Of a stretch of 64,000 nucleotides of DNA, positions 8,967 to 17,445 are shown piece by piece; positions within the stretch are counted from its first letter, which is position 1, and each line of letters begins with the position of its first letter. The position numbers and the translations under genes were made by a program. The DNA lies in assembly GCF_017353185.1 (NCBI RefSeq), contig NZ_JAFMYV010000001.1:496001-560000 (forward strand). Reading direction: 5' to 3'. The stretch comes from Fibrella rubiginis (GTDB lineage Bacteria; Bacteroidota; Bacteroidia; Cytophagales; Spirosomataceae). Under the pieces are notes generated by a model. The model was not told the origin of the DNA. It searched no databases and worked only from the letters and a program-made list of their open reading frames with translations.

Positions 8967-9016
8967 CACATTTGTGACTCGTTACCTAAAGGATACCGGT
9001 TACAAAAAGGATACCG
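8967..9016 (+). promoter_or_regulatory. HxlR promoter region with an 18-bp tandem repeat
   Basis: GTTACCTAAAGGATACCG (8981-8998) is followed at once by a second copy with two changes (8999-9016), ending 2 bp before the HxlR ATG. A possible -7 element CACATTTG lies at 8967-8974. The repeat is in the shared control region of azoR and the regulator, so it is a good candidate operator for autoregulation, or it may affect translation of the regulator. Confidence 0.55.
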
Positions 9017-9018
9017 CT

Positions 9019-9390
9019 ATGAAAACGTTTTCTTCTCCCGAATGCCAGGGTGCCCACCGCGCCATGCGTGATACGCTCGACGTGATTGGCGGTAAGTGGA
9101 AGCTCGTTATTCTCTCTATCATGCTCCAGCGCAAATGGCGGTTCAAGGAGCTGGTGCGCGAAATCGGCATTTCGCCGCGCATCCTCTCCAAAGAGTTGCA
9201 GGAACTGGAGATGAATAAGCTGGTGACACGCACCGTTTGTAACACCCGCCCTATCACGGTAGAATATGAGGTGACTCCCCATAGCCGCAGCCTGGAAACG
9301 GTGATTCAGGCCCTCCGCGAATGGGGCGTAATGCACCGCCAGGAGGTCATCGGCAAAAAAGAACCTGCTCAGGTTGAGGCTATTGTGTAA
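9019..9390 (+). CDS. HxlR-family winged-helix transcriptional regulator
   Basis: A 123-residue regulator starting at the ATG at 9019 (MKTFSSPECQG). The family pattern is complete: an N-terminal cysteine (C9), IGGKWKLVIL, the recognition helix region RFKELVREIGISPRILSKELQELE, and the wing VEYEVTPHSRSLETVI. HxlR proteins often sense quinones or electrophiles through the N-terminal cysteine (as in YodB) and repress azoreductases or quinone reductases. The divergent azoR gene and the tandem repeat between them fit that role; the inducer is inference. Confidence 0.92.
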   Translation: MKTFSSPECQGAHRAMRDTLDVIGGKWKLVILSIMLQRKWRFKELVREIGISPRILSKELQELEMNKLVTRTVCNTRPITVEYEVTPHSRSLETVIQALREWGVMHRQEVIGKKEPAQVEAIV

Positions 9391-9415
9391 ACGCCGCGGG
9401 CGATGTGGTAATACA

Positions 9416-9462
9416 AAAAGCAGGGCAGAAGAACCCCGATTGAGTTCTTCTGCCCTGCTTTT
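9416..9462. terminator. Bidirectional intrinsic terminator between hxlR and the GH13 gene
   Basis: AAAAGCAGGGCAGAAGAAC (9416-9434) pairs perfectly with its complement at 9444-9462 around a 9-base loop. The A/T ends give a U tract in both directions. It lies between two convergent genes. Confidence 0.92.
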
Positions 9463-9493
9463 AAGCAATGGCATTAGCGGTTTTGCTACCCGT

Positions 9494-12328
9494 CTACTCC
9501 TTCAACACTTTCTGTGTCAGCACGCCCGCATCGGTCTGTACTTTAATCAGATACAGTCCCGTTGGCAGGGTGCGCAGGCTGATCGGGTGGTGTAATACCT
9601 GCGCCGTTTTCTCTACCGTCTGCGTCTGCAATGCCCGCCCCGACAGGCCACTGACCGACACCGTAATGGGGCCGCGGTAGGCATTGTTCCAGTCCAGCAT
9701 GGCCAGATCAGCGGTGGGGTTGGGCGAAATTGTCAGGCTCGGGAGAGGTTCGGTAGCCAGAATGGGGTCTACCGGCGGGGTGATAAGCCACGGCACAATG
9801 CCCGCTTCGGGGGTGGGGAGCTTGGTGGCGGTCAGGATGTGCCACTGACCGGGTTTCAGGTTCAGCGCCGCACCAGCTTCAATCGTTTGGCCCGAAAAAT
9901 AGTCGTACCACGTGCCGGTCCTGGGTAGGCTCAGGGCTACCACGTTGGCCTGCACGTCGAAGTTGCCGAGTACTACCACGGGGTTGGTGGCGTCGTTGAG
10001 GGTCAGGCTTTTAACCGGTGTGGCGCCCTGATATACAAAGTCGGTGGTCTGGAACGCGGGCTGCGTCAGCTTCAGCTTGATCAGTTCCTGGTATACGCGC
10101 AGGAGCTTGGCCCGGTTGGCATCACGCAAATACTCCCACTTCAGGGGCTTGGCACCCGTACGGCCATTAAAGTCAATGTTGACGTCGTAACCAAATTCCC
10201 CAAACTGCCAGATGAGTTTGGGGCCGGGCACGGGCAGAAACAGGGCCGCCGCCAGTTTAGCCCGTTCCAGTGCCGTGGCGGGGTCTTTGGTATTGTAAGT
10301 ACCCGACGAGTTGCCATTCTGCAGCACGTCATATACCAGCCGCTCTTCGTCGTGGCTTTCCATGTATCCCAGCACGTTGGGGTTATTCCAGCCGCGCTCT
10401 TTGTACGAAATCCAGTTGGTGTTAATGTCGCCGGCATTACTCACCGCCCCCCGCGCCGAATAGCGGAAATTGTAGTTATGGTTGCCCCAGAACAGCATAC
10501 CGTAATTAGCCAGCTCTTTCTCCTCGCTGTTGTCGGCGAAGTGTTCCAGAATCACGTAGGCCGATTTATCATAGGCCCGGATTTCGTCGTAAATACGTTT
10601 CCAGATAGCCACGCGGCTGGCGTCGTAATTACCCCAGGCCCCCACGTTGTTGGGGTTGGGTGTCTGCGTGAACCCCTTCGAGAGGTCGAACCGGTACCCG
10701 TCGAATTTGTATTCCTGCAGCCAGTACTGATTCACCCGCTGCACATAAGCCTGCGTGGCTTTGCTCTCGTGGTTGAAGTCGAAAAAGACGCTGAACGGGT
10801 GGGTAGCCTGCTGGTTAAAAAATGGGCTGTCGGCGCTGGGTTTGCTGCCATCCCAGTACATTTTCACGTACGGAAACTCGTAGTCAGCCTGGTTCAGTAC
10901 CATGTCCAGGATCACGGCAATACCGTTTTCGTGGCACTTGTCGATAAACGCTTTCAGGTCATTTTTCGAGCCGTAGGCTTTGTCAGGGGCGAAATAATAG
11001 GTGGGATTGTACCCCCACGAATCGTTGCCCGAAAACTCCATAATCGGCATGAGCTCAATGGCGTTGATGCCCAGTCTCTTGAGGTACGGCAACGAATCGG
11101 CAACGGTTTTGTACTGCCGGGTGGCGGTAAAATCACGCACCAGTAGTTCGTAGACCACCATGTTTTTGGCATTGGGCCGCGTAAAGCTGGCTACTTTCCA
11201 GGGGTAGGCCGGCTGCCCTGTTTGCAACACCGACACAATTTGTCCCTGCGCTTTGGTCGGAAAGGCTTTCAGACCGGCATAGGTAGCGGCCAGAAACGAG
11301 TCGTTGTTGCGGTCCAGAATCTTGTCGCCGTAGGGGTCGCCGGTGGCAATTTGCCCGTCGATGAGGTATTGAAAAGCGAGTTCCTGCCCGGCGGTGAGGC
11401 CCGTGATGGGTAGCCAGTAGCGTGTGCCGTCGGCCGTACGGTTCATGAGCGAAGCAGGTGTGGGCGTGAAGTCGTTTTGCTCGCTGATGATGTTTACAAA
11501 GGTTTTCAATGGGGCATACAGCACCAGCGTTGCACTCGTGGGGTCGGTGGGGCTATAGTTGATGCCGTCGCGCAGGCCCGCAGGCACGGCAGCCACCGTG
11601 GGTGTGGGCTTTACATACAGCAAAAATGAGTCAGACGCGGTCTCTGTAGCGGTTTTGGCCGTTACAACTACCTTCCGCAAGGTGTTAATGGTCGCGCCAG
11701 AGGCCACCGACGCCACCACCGAGTCGGCGTTGGCGGCGTTGGCGGCTACGGCCCCGTCCACCGTCAGGGTCAGCGTAGCTTTGTCTGACGCATTGGCCCG
11801 CACCGATACGTTGGTGTTGGTTTCCACGAAGAGCAGCTTAACCGTTGGGCGGGCGAAGCTTACGGTCAGCTTGGCGTCGTAGATTTTGACGAAAAAGTCT
11901 TCGGTCTGCGCCTTCCCGTCGCCGCTTTTCACCACCAGGCCAAGTCGCCGAATGGGCGTGTTGGCGGGTACGTTATAATAGGCGCGGGGCACAAACTTGA
12001 TCTGCCAGCGGTCGTTACCCAGCGCCGTCATAGCACCGGGAGCGAAGGGGGCGTTAAAATCTTTCTGGTTGGGGGGCTGAAACTGAAAGGCATCGCCGGT
12101 TTCGGTCGAACCCGCGCCCGACCAGAGATATACGTCGTCTTTCTTGCCCAGCAGCCCCTTGGCTCGCCCATCCGTCGACTTGGTCAGGTCAACGATGATC
12201 GTCACCTCCTTGTCGGCGGTGGGAAAGGTGGGGACAGTGGTAACGAGTTGAGCAACAGACGGCGTTAACGTGCTGATAATCAACAGCCAGAAAAGCCAGC
12301 CAATGCGTTGGTAGCAGATTTTGTTCAT
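9494..12328 (-). CDS. Secreted alpha-amylase family glycoside hydrolase (GH13) with T9SS type A sorting domain
   Basis: A 944-residue protein beginning at the ATG at 12328, which opens a signal peptide (LFWLLIISTLTPSVAQ) and lies 17 bp after a promoter. The N-terminal 350 or so residues look like beta-sandwich domains that precede GH13 barrels. The barrel starts near residue 385 (MVVYELLVRDFTATRQYK). Catalytic regions are visible: GYRFDLSKGF with the nucleophile Asp (about 546), VILEHFAD with the acid Glu (about 593) and ESHDEERLVYD with the third Asp (about 658). The C-terminus (LTISPNPTADLAML to GLYLIKVQTDAG) is a type A sorting domain for export through the outer membrane. It should act on alpha-glucans outside the cell. 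Confidence 0.92.
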   Translation of the reverse strand: MNKICYQRIGWLFWLLIISTLTPSVAQLVTTVPTFPTADKEVTIIVDLTKSTDGRAKGLLGKKDDVYLWSGAGSTETGDAFQFQPPNQKDFNAPFAPGAMTALGNDRWQIKFVPRAYYNVPANTPIRRLGLVVKSGDGKAQTEDFFVKIYDAKLTVSFARPTVKLLFVETNTNVSVRANASDKATLTLTVDGAVAANAANADSVVASVASGATINTLRKVVVTAKTATETASDSFLLYVKPTPTVAAVPAGLRDGINYSPTDPTSATLVLYAPLKTFVNIISEQNDFTPTPASLMNRTADGTRYWLPITGLTAGQELAFQYLIDGQIATGDPYGDKILDRNNDSFLAATYAGLKAFPTKAQGQIVSVLQTGQPAYPWKVASFTRPNAKNMVVYELLVRDFTATRQYKTVADSLPYLKRLGINAIELMPIMEFSGNDSWGYNPTYYFAPDKAYGSKNDLKAFIDKCHENGIAVILDMVLNQADYEFPYVKMYWDGSKPSADSPFFNQQATHPFSVFFDFNHESKATQAYVQRVNQYWLQEYKFDGYRFDLSKGFTQTPNPNNVGAWGNYDASRVAIWKRIYDEIRAYDKSAYVILEHFADNSEEKELANYGMLFWGNHNYNFRYSARGAVSNAGDINTNWISYKERGWNNPNVLGYMESHDEERLVYDVLQNGNSSGTYNTKDPATALERAKLAAALFLPVPGPKLIWQFGEFGYDVNIDFNGRTGAKPLKWEYLRDANRAKLLRVYQELIKLKLTQPAFQTTDFVYQGATPVKSLTLNDATNPVVVLGNFDVQANVVALSLPRTGTWYDYFSGQTIEAGAALNLKPGQWHILTATKLPTPEAGIVPWLITPPVDPILATEPLPSLTISPNPTADLAMLDWNNAYRGPITVSVSGLSGRALQTQTVEKTAQVLHHPISLRTLPTGLYLIKVQTDAGVLTQKVLKE

Positions 12329-12351
12329 GAGTTTGTCTTTAAACGGATAAC

Positions 12352-12382
12352 CAAAGGTACGCAACGCTTACGCCGGTGGCAA
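12352..12382 (-). promoter_or_regulatory. Bacteroidota-type promoter of the GH13 gene
   Basis: On the minus strand TTG (12382-12380), a 20-base spacer and TACCTTTG (12359-12352) match the TTTG-N19-21-TANNTTTG consensus. The expected start site is near 12345, giving a leader of under 20 bases before the ATG at 12328. Confidence 0.7.
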
Positions 12383-12495
12383 TTGGCTCGAATGTTGCGT
12401 TGTCCATTGGAAAGGCCCGGCCAGCGGTTTAACTTCGTGTGCCTGAATGGTGACCTGTGTGTCAGCCCCGGGCGTTGCTCAATGCTATTCCAACC

Positions 12496-15198
12496 ATGTT
12501 GCCTGATTCTCTCCTCGACGTTTCGCTAACCGATATTCTGGACGCCCTGCCCGACGGAGTAATCTGGATGAAGCCTGTTTATGACGCTCAACAACAGCTC
12601 ATCGACTTTAGCATAGACTATATCAACGAACAGGTGCGCCACCTGACCGGAGATGCACAACGGGTACAAACCGGTATGACGTTTCGGCAGGCGCTGTCTC
12701 CGGAAACGGATAACCAGGAAACTGGTTTCGAGGCCATCGCCCGGGTATTTACAACCGGCGTTGCCCATGAGTTCGGCTACCGGAATAACTTCCTTAACCG
12801 TTGGTATACCGTTCGCCGGAGTAAACTAAACGGCGGCATACTCAGCATCCTGCGCGACGAGTCAACCCTGCGCGAGGCTAATCAACTGGTGACCAAGCAG
12901 GCCAATCTCATGCAGGCCATGCTCGACGGATCGCTGAATGGGGTAATCCTGCTCGAAGCCGTCTACGACAGCCAGCAGACGGTAACGGATTTCCGTATTG
13001 TGGCGGCCAACCAAACCCTGGGCGACATGACTGGTATTAACGTGCAGAACATCATTGGCAACACAATGGGCGCAGTCTATCCCGGTTATAAAGCTGGTGG
13101 GTTTTTTGCTCTTTACTGCCAAACGCTGGCCGATGGAAAGCCCCGGCGCAATGAATATTATTATGAAGATGAACAATTGAATGGCTGGTTTGAGGTGTCG
13201 ATAACCCGGCAGGACAGCCATCTGGTGCTCACCACAACAAATACGACAGAGGCTCATAAAGCGGGTGAAACCGCTGAACTGGCCGCCGTCAGACTGCAGC
13301 AAATTATCGACGTGGCCCAAACGGGTATCGCAGTGCTCAAACCGACGTTTGATGAAGCGGGGCAGGTGATGGACTTTACTTTTGCCACCGTCAACCGGGT
13401 TATGGCCCAGCTTGTGAGCGAAACGACCGACGCTATCCAGGGTAAACCAATTTCGAACTGGTTTCTCAGCTACCGCGAAACCGACGTTTTTAGTCATTTT
13501 AAGCATACTTACCTGGCCGACGAAATTCGGCGGTTCGATATACACTACGATATTGATGGGTTCGATATCTGGGTCGACGTGCAGAGTGTAAAGCTGGATG
13601 ATACGGTTATTGTTACGTTCACAGACTATACTCTGCTGAAGGAAGTACAACACGCGTTGGAACAGCAAGCGGCTGATAATCAACGCCAAACGGAGCTGAT
13701 AAACAGCGTGTTGGATAGCTCAGACAGCGGCATTATTGCCTTTGAAGCCATTCGCGACCCGGCGCAGCAAAACACCATCGTTGACTTTAAATTTATGGTC
13801 ATCAACCGGGCTTGTATTGGTTTGCTGGGTAAAACCATCGACGAGATGATGGGCCAAAAGCTGCTGACAATCTTTCCCGGTAATGTAGAAACTGGTCTGT
13901 TCGAACTTTACAAACACACCACCGAAACGGGCCATCCGAGCCGTACGGAAGTATACTATAACCACGACGGGCTGGATTTCTGGCTCGACATTTCTGCCCA
14001 AAAGCTCGGCGATGGGTTCGTTGTGACGTTTACCGACGTGTCGCCCATCAAGCGGGCCAACAAAGCGGTTGAGGCGTCGGCGGCCGAACTGACAACCGTT
14101 ATCGACACGGCGCAGGCAGGGATTTTCTTGTTTGAACCCGTTTTCGATGACCTCAACGAGGTGGTCGATTTCCGGTTTCGGCTGGCTAACCGGCAGTTGG
14201 CGGCCTATGTGGGGCAGGAACCCGCCGCTTTGACGGGGCAGTTGGGTAGCCGCTGGTTTCCAGACTACAAGCAGAACGGTTTGTTCGACACCTATCGGAA
14301 AGCTTATACCTCAGGACGAACGCAACGGTTTGACTTTCACTATGATGCTGATGGTATTGACGCCTGGCTCGACATCATGGCCACCAAAATGGGTAACGAA
14401 GTGCTGGTCACGTTTGCCGATTATACCAACCTGAAACGATTGCAGCGTCAGCTTGAACATTCGATCACTGACCTGCGCCGCAGCAACGAAAGCCTGCAAC
14501 AATTTGCCTACGTAGCCAGCCACGATTTGCAGGAGCCCCTCCGCAAAATTCAGTCCTTCGGCGATGTGCTACAGGCGCGGTTTGGTCCCGGCCTGGGCGA
14601 AATGGGCAGTGATATGATCGGGCGTATGCAGACGGCAGCGGGGCGCATGTCGAGCCTGATTCACGACTTGCTTACCTACTCGCGGTTGTCGGCAAAACCG
14701 GCTGAAATGAAGCCCGTTGCGCTGTCTGGTGTGCTATCGCGGGTGATCGACGATCTGGACATACCCATCCGCGAAACGGGAGCCACCATTCAACTGATAG
14801 ACCTGCCCACAGTACCGGGAGATGAATCGCAGTTGCGGCAGTTGTTCCAGAACCTGATTACCAATGCCCTGAAATTCAGGCAGGCTGCTGTGCCGCCCGT
14901 TGTTATAATCCGTAGCCGGCTGGTTGCCGTAACCGATTTGCCACCCGAGGTCATGGTGGTTCGCAAAGTGCCTTTATATCAATGCATTAGCGTAACAGAC
15001 AATGGCATTGGCTTTGATCAGAAATACGCCGAACGAATTTTTCAGGTATTCCAGCGCCTGCACGCCAGGTCGCAATATGACGGCACCGGTATTGGCCTTG
15101 CCATTGTGCAGCGGGTAGTTGACAACCACGGCGGCGCAATCCGGGCCAGCAGTGAAGTGGGTCGGGGTGCCACGTTTGAGTTGTACCTGCCGGGGTAA
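12496..15198 (+). CDS. Sensor histidine kinase with five tandem PAS-like domains
   Basis: A 900-residue kinase from the ATG at 12496; a GTG at 12457 would add 13 residues. Five PAS-like units follow each other at about residues 10, 145, 271, 405 and 536, each opening with a line such as DGVIWMKPVYD, NGVILLEAVYD, TGIAVLKPTFD or AGIFLFEPVFD. They are clearly related to one another and imply internal duplication. A short coiled coil leads to the HisKA domain with phospho-acceptor H676 (YVASHDLQEPL). The ATPase domain has the N box (LITNALKFR), G1 (DNGIGF, about 835) and G2 (GTGIGLAI, about 862). No membrane segment is seen, so it is cytoplasmic. No response regulator is adjacent, so it is an orphan kinase. 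Confidence 0.92.
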   Translation: MLPDSLLDVSLTDILDALPDGVIWMKPVYDAQQQLIDFSIDYINEQVRHLTGDAQRVQTGMTFRQALSPETDNQETGFEAIARVFTTGVAHEFGYRNNFLNRWYTVRRSKLNGGILSILRDESTLREANQLVTKQANLMQAMLDGSLNGVILLEAVYDSQQTVTDFRIVAANQTLGDMTGINVQNIIGNTMGAVYPGYKAGGFFALYCQTLADGKPRRNEYYYEDEQLNGWFEVSITRQDSHLVLTTTNTTEAHKAGETAELAAVRLQQIIDVAQTGIAVLKPTFDEAGQVMDFTFATVNRVMAQLVSETTDAIQGKPISNWFLSYRETDVFSHFKHTYLADEIRRFDIHYDIDGFDIWVDVQSVKLDDTVIVTFTDYTLLKEVQHALEQQAADNQRQTELINSVLDSSDSGIIAFEAIRDPAQQNTIVDFKFMVINRACIGLLGKTIDEMMGQKLLTIFPGNVETGLFELYKHTTETGHPSRTEVYYNHDGLDFWLDISAQKLGDGFVVTFTDVSPIKRANKAVEASAAELTTVIDTAQAGIFLFEPVFDDLNEVVDFRFRLANRQLAAYVGQEPAALTGQLGSRWFPDYKQNGLFDTYRKAYTSGRTQRFDFHYDADGIDAWLDIMATKMGNEVLVTFADYTNLKRLQRQLEHSITDLRRSNESLQQFAYVASHDLQEPLRKIQSFGDVLQARFGPGLGEMGSDMIGRMQTAAGRMSSLIHDLLTYSRLSAKPAEMKPVALSGVLSRVIDDLDIPIRETGATIQLIDLPTVPGDESQLRQLFQNLITNALKFRQAAVPPVVIIRSRLVAVTDLPPEVMVVRKVPLYQCISVTDNGIGFDQKYAERIFQVFQRLHARSQYDGTGIGLAIVQRVVDNHGGAIRASSEVGRGATFELYLPG

Positions 15199-15300
15199 AG
15201 GGATTGCGGATTGTGGATTTCGGATTTCGGATTGGGCTGACGCAAGCATACTCTCATGTCGGTTCAATCCGAAATCCGAAATCCACAATCCGATATCCCT
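15199..15300. repeat. Inverted repeat starting at the histidine kinase stop
   Basis: The arm 15207-15234 is a perfect 28-bp complement of 15265-15292 and is built from repeated GGATTTC words. Outer AGGGAT/ATCCCT ends (15199-15204 and 15295-15300) also pair. It starts on the base after the stop codon. The loop carries GCTGACGCAAGC. A protein start upstream of dnaX (15204) would translate this repeat and is rejected. Confidence 0.93.
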
Positions 15301-15311
15301 TATATTTGGGT

Positions 15312-17234
15312 ATGGATAATTTTGTGGTATCCGCCCGGAAATACCGCCCTGCTACCTTCGACACCGTTGTGGGGCAGGGCCACATCACCACCACCCTCAA
15401 GAACGCAATCAGGACCAATCAGTTAGCGTCGGCGTTCCTGTTTTGCGGGCCTCGTGGCGTGGGCAAAACCACTTGTGCCCGTATTCTGGCCAAGACGATC
15501 AACTGTACGAACATCACAGCGCAGACCGAAGCCTGTGATCAGTGTAAGTCTTGCTTGAGTTTTAAGCAAAACGGCTCGTTCAATATTTTTGAGCTTGATG
15601 CGGCCTCTAAAAACTCCGTTGATGACATACGTGAACTGAATGCAATGGCGAGAGCCCCAACTCATGCTGATGCTAAATACAAGATTTACATTGTCGATGA
15701 GGTTCATATGCTTTCGGCATCGGCTTTCAATGCGTTTTTGAAGACGCTGGAAGAGCCGCCCAGTAACGCCATCTTCATCTTGGCCACGACCGAGAAACAC
15801 AAGATTCTGCCCACGATTTTGTCGCGCTGCCAGATCTTCGATTTCAACCGGATCAAAACCGCCGACATGGCCGGTCATCTGGCCGACATTGCCCGGAAAG
15901 AGGGTGTCAGTACCGACGCTGAATCGCTGGAACTGATTGCCCAGAAGGCCGACGGTGGTCTGCGCGATGCCCTGTCCATGTTTGATCTGAACGTGACGTT
16001 CTCTACCGACCGGACGTTGCGCTACCGCGAGGTGCTGGACAACCTGCACATTCTCGACTACGATTATTATTTCCGCCTCACCGATCTGTTGCTGCAGGGT
16101 AACCTGCCGCAGAGTCTGCTGGTGCTGGACGAGATTTTGCGTAAAGGTTTTGATACCCACCAGTTTGTGGTAGGCCTGAACCGGCACTTCCGCGATCTGC
16201 TGGTGTGCAAAGATCCCGCTACGGTGCAGTTGTTGCAGGTGACGGAGCGTGTACAGCAGCTGTACCTGACGCAGTCGGCGGCGGCCCCGATGTCGTTCTT
16301 GCTGTCGGCGCTGAGCATTGGCGGGCAGTGCGACATGAATTTTAAACAGGCCAAAGACCAGCGACTGCATACCGAACTGTCGCTGATGAAACTGGCCAGC
16401 CTGCGCGATCTGCTCAACTGGGAAACCCTGCCCGAACCAGCGGCCAACACGAGGGTGGTGGGTTCGAATCCCGCTACCCAGGGCGTTGCACTGAACGGGA
16501 CAGCCGAAAAAAAAAACGGCAGCCCAGCAGCTGACAGTCCCGTAGCACTGCCTGCTCCCACTGCCACGACCGAACCGCTCGGCAACGAGGGCGAAGCGCC
16601 CGCCGCCACACCCCCGCCGCCGTTCACGAGTGAGCCGGTGAGCAGTTACCAGACAACACCAGCTCCTGATCTGGCCACTACCGTGGCTCCGGCCCGGCCC
16701 GTTACTAACGGCAAGCTGGCTATTCCGCCGTTGCCGCCCCGCACGTCGGCCCCCGCGCCGGGTATTGTGCAGCCCGTAACCAGCAAGCTCCGGTCGACGG
16801 TGGGCATAGGGTCGCGCCCGTTAGCGGCTGATATCGAAACGGTTGTTGCTCCGGTAGAACGGGTTAACCGTCCGTTTACGTTGGACGATCTGCAAAAAGC
16901 CTGGCGTGAGTTTGCCGTGCTGCGCCACAAACAGACCGACAATGCCAGTGAGCAAATTATGCTCAACCGTGATTTCTTGCTGAACGATACTGTGGTGAGC
17001 ATTCAGCTGGACAACCACATTCAGGCTGATCTTTTCACCGGCCTCCTGCCCGATATGCTGGCCTACCTGCGGCAGGCGGTCAGCAACTGGCAACTACAGA
17101 TTGAGCACAAAGTGGTGATGGTGGAAACGAAAAAGATGCTCTACTCGCCCCAGGACAAATACAACCACCTCGCCGACAAGAACCCCGCCCTCCATCAACT
17201 CCGGCAGGCGCTGGGGCTGGAAGTGGATTATTAG
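15312..17234 (+). CDS. dnaX: DNA polymerase III subunits gamma and tau
   Basis: A 640-residue clamp-loader ATPase, starting at the ATG at 15312, which gives the canonical N-terminus MDNFVVSARKYRP. Walker A is GPRGVGKT (46-53). The zinc module has C65, C75, C78 and C81. Walker B is IYIVDEVHML, followed by FLKTLEEPP, and the SRC motif is in TILSRCQIFDF. About residues 380-500 are a low-complexity, proline- and threonine-rich linker, then the tau-specific C-terminal domain that in other bacteria contacts polymerase and helicase. Ten A residues at 16507-16516 lie in the linker start. Slippage there would give a gamma-like form of about 407 residues (see finding). Confidence 0.96.
   Translation: MDNFVVSARKYRPATFDTVVGQGHITTTLKNAIRTNQLASAFLFCGPRGVGKTTCARILAKTINCTNITAQTEACDQCKSCLSFKQNGSFNIFELDAASKNSVDDIRELNAMARAPTHADAKYKIYIVDEVHMLSASAFNAFLKTLEEPPSNAIFILATTEKHKILPTILSRCQIFDFNRIKTADMAGHLADIARKEGVSTDAESLELIAQKADGGLRDALSMFDLNVTFSTDRTLRYREVLDNLHILDYDYYFRLTDLLLQGNLPQSLLVLDEILRKGFDTHQFVVGLNRHFRDLLVCKDPATVQLLQVTERVQQLYLTQSAAAPMSFLLSALSIGGQCDMNFKQAKDQRLHTELSLMKLASLRDLLNWETLPEPAANTRVVGSNPATQGVALNGTAEKKNGSPAADSPVALPAPTATTEPLGNEGEAPAATPPPPFTSEPVSSYQTTPAPDLATTVAPARPVTNGKLAIPPLPPRTSAPAPGIVQPVTSKLRSTVGIGSRPLAADIETVVAPVERVNRPFTLDDLQKAWREFAVLRHKQTDNASEQIMLNRDFLLNDTVVSIQLDNHIQADLFTGLLPDMLAYLRQAVSNWQLQIEHKVVMVETKKMLYSPQDKYNHLADKNPALHQLRQALGLEVDY
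16507..16534 (+). promoter_or_regulatory. Probable slippage/frameshift site within dnaX
   Basis: Ten consecutive A bases (16507-16516) followed by C make an in-phase A AAA AAC heptamer. In the -1 frame the next codons are CGG CAG CCC AGC AGC TGA, so the product ends at 16534. In the +1 frame a TAG follows at 16541. Either transcript slippage or ribosomal frameshifting would yield a truncated gamma-like subunit just after the ATPase and collar domains. Confidence 0.6.
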
Positions 17235-17238
17235 GGCT

Positions 17239-17415
17239 GGCTACGCGTGCGGTGGCTACGCGCTCTGGGTTGCTGACGCGAGGCCCTTCGACAGGCTCAG
17301 GGTGACAGGGTCGTTGATTCAAGTTCTTGGGTTGATTCAAGGTTGTGGTCACCCTGAGCCTGTCGAAGGGCCTCGCGTCAGCAACCCAGAGCGCGTAGCC
17401 ACCGCACGCGTAGCC
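17239..17415. repeat. 68-bp perfect inverted repeat after dnaX
   Basis: Arms 17239-17306 and 17348-17415 are exact complements over all 68 bp. Each arm is a mosaic: GGCTACGCG words outside, TTGCTGACGCG in the middle and the widespread CTTCGACAGGCTCAGG module inside. The 41-base loop has two copies of GTTGATTCAAG. The repeat begins 4 bp after the dnaX stop. Confidence 0.97.
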
Positions 17416-17445
17416 AGCAGCGTCAGCAACCAGAAATGTTAAACC

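Noticed and set aside
15301..15308. TATATTTG as the dnaX promoter
   Set aside because: It matches the -7 octamer but lies 3 bp before the ATG and has no TTG at the right distance.
15204..15311. A longer dnaX start
   Set aside because: The extra residues are translated from the inverted repeat; the ATG at 15312 gives the standard N-terminus.
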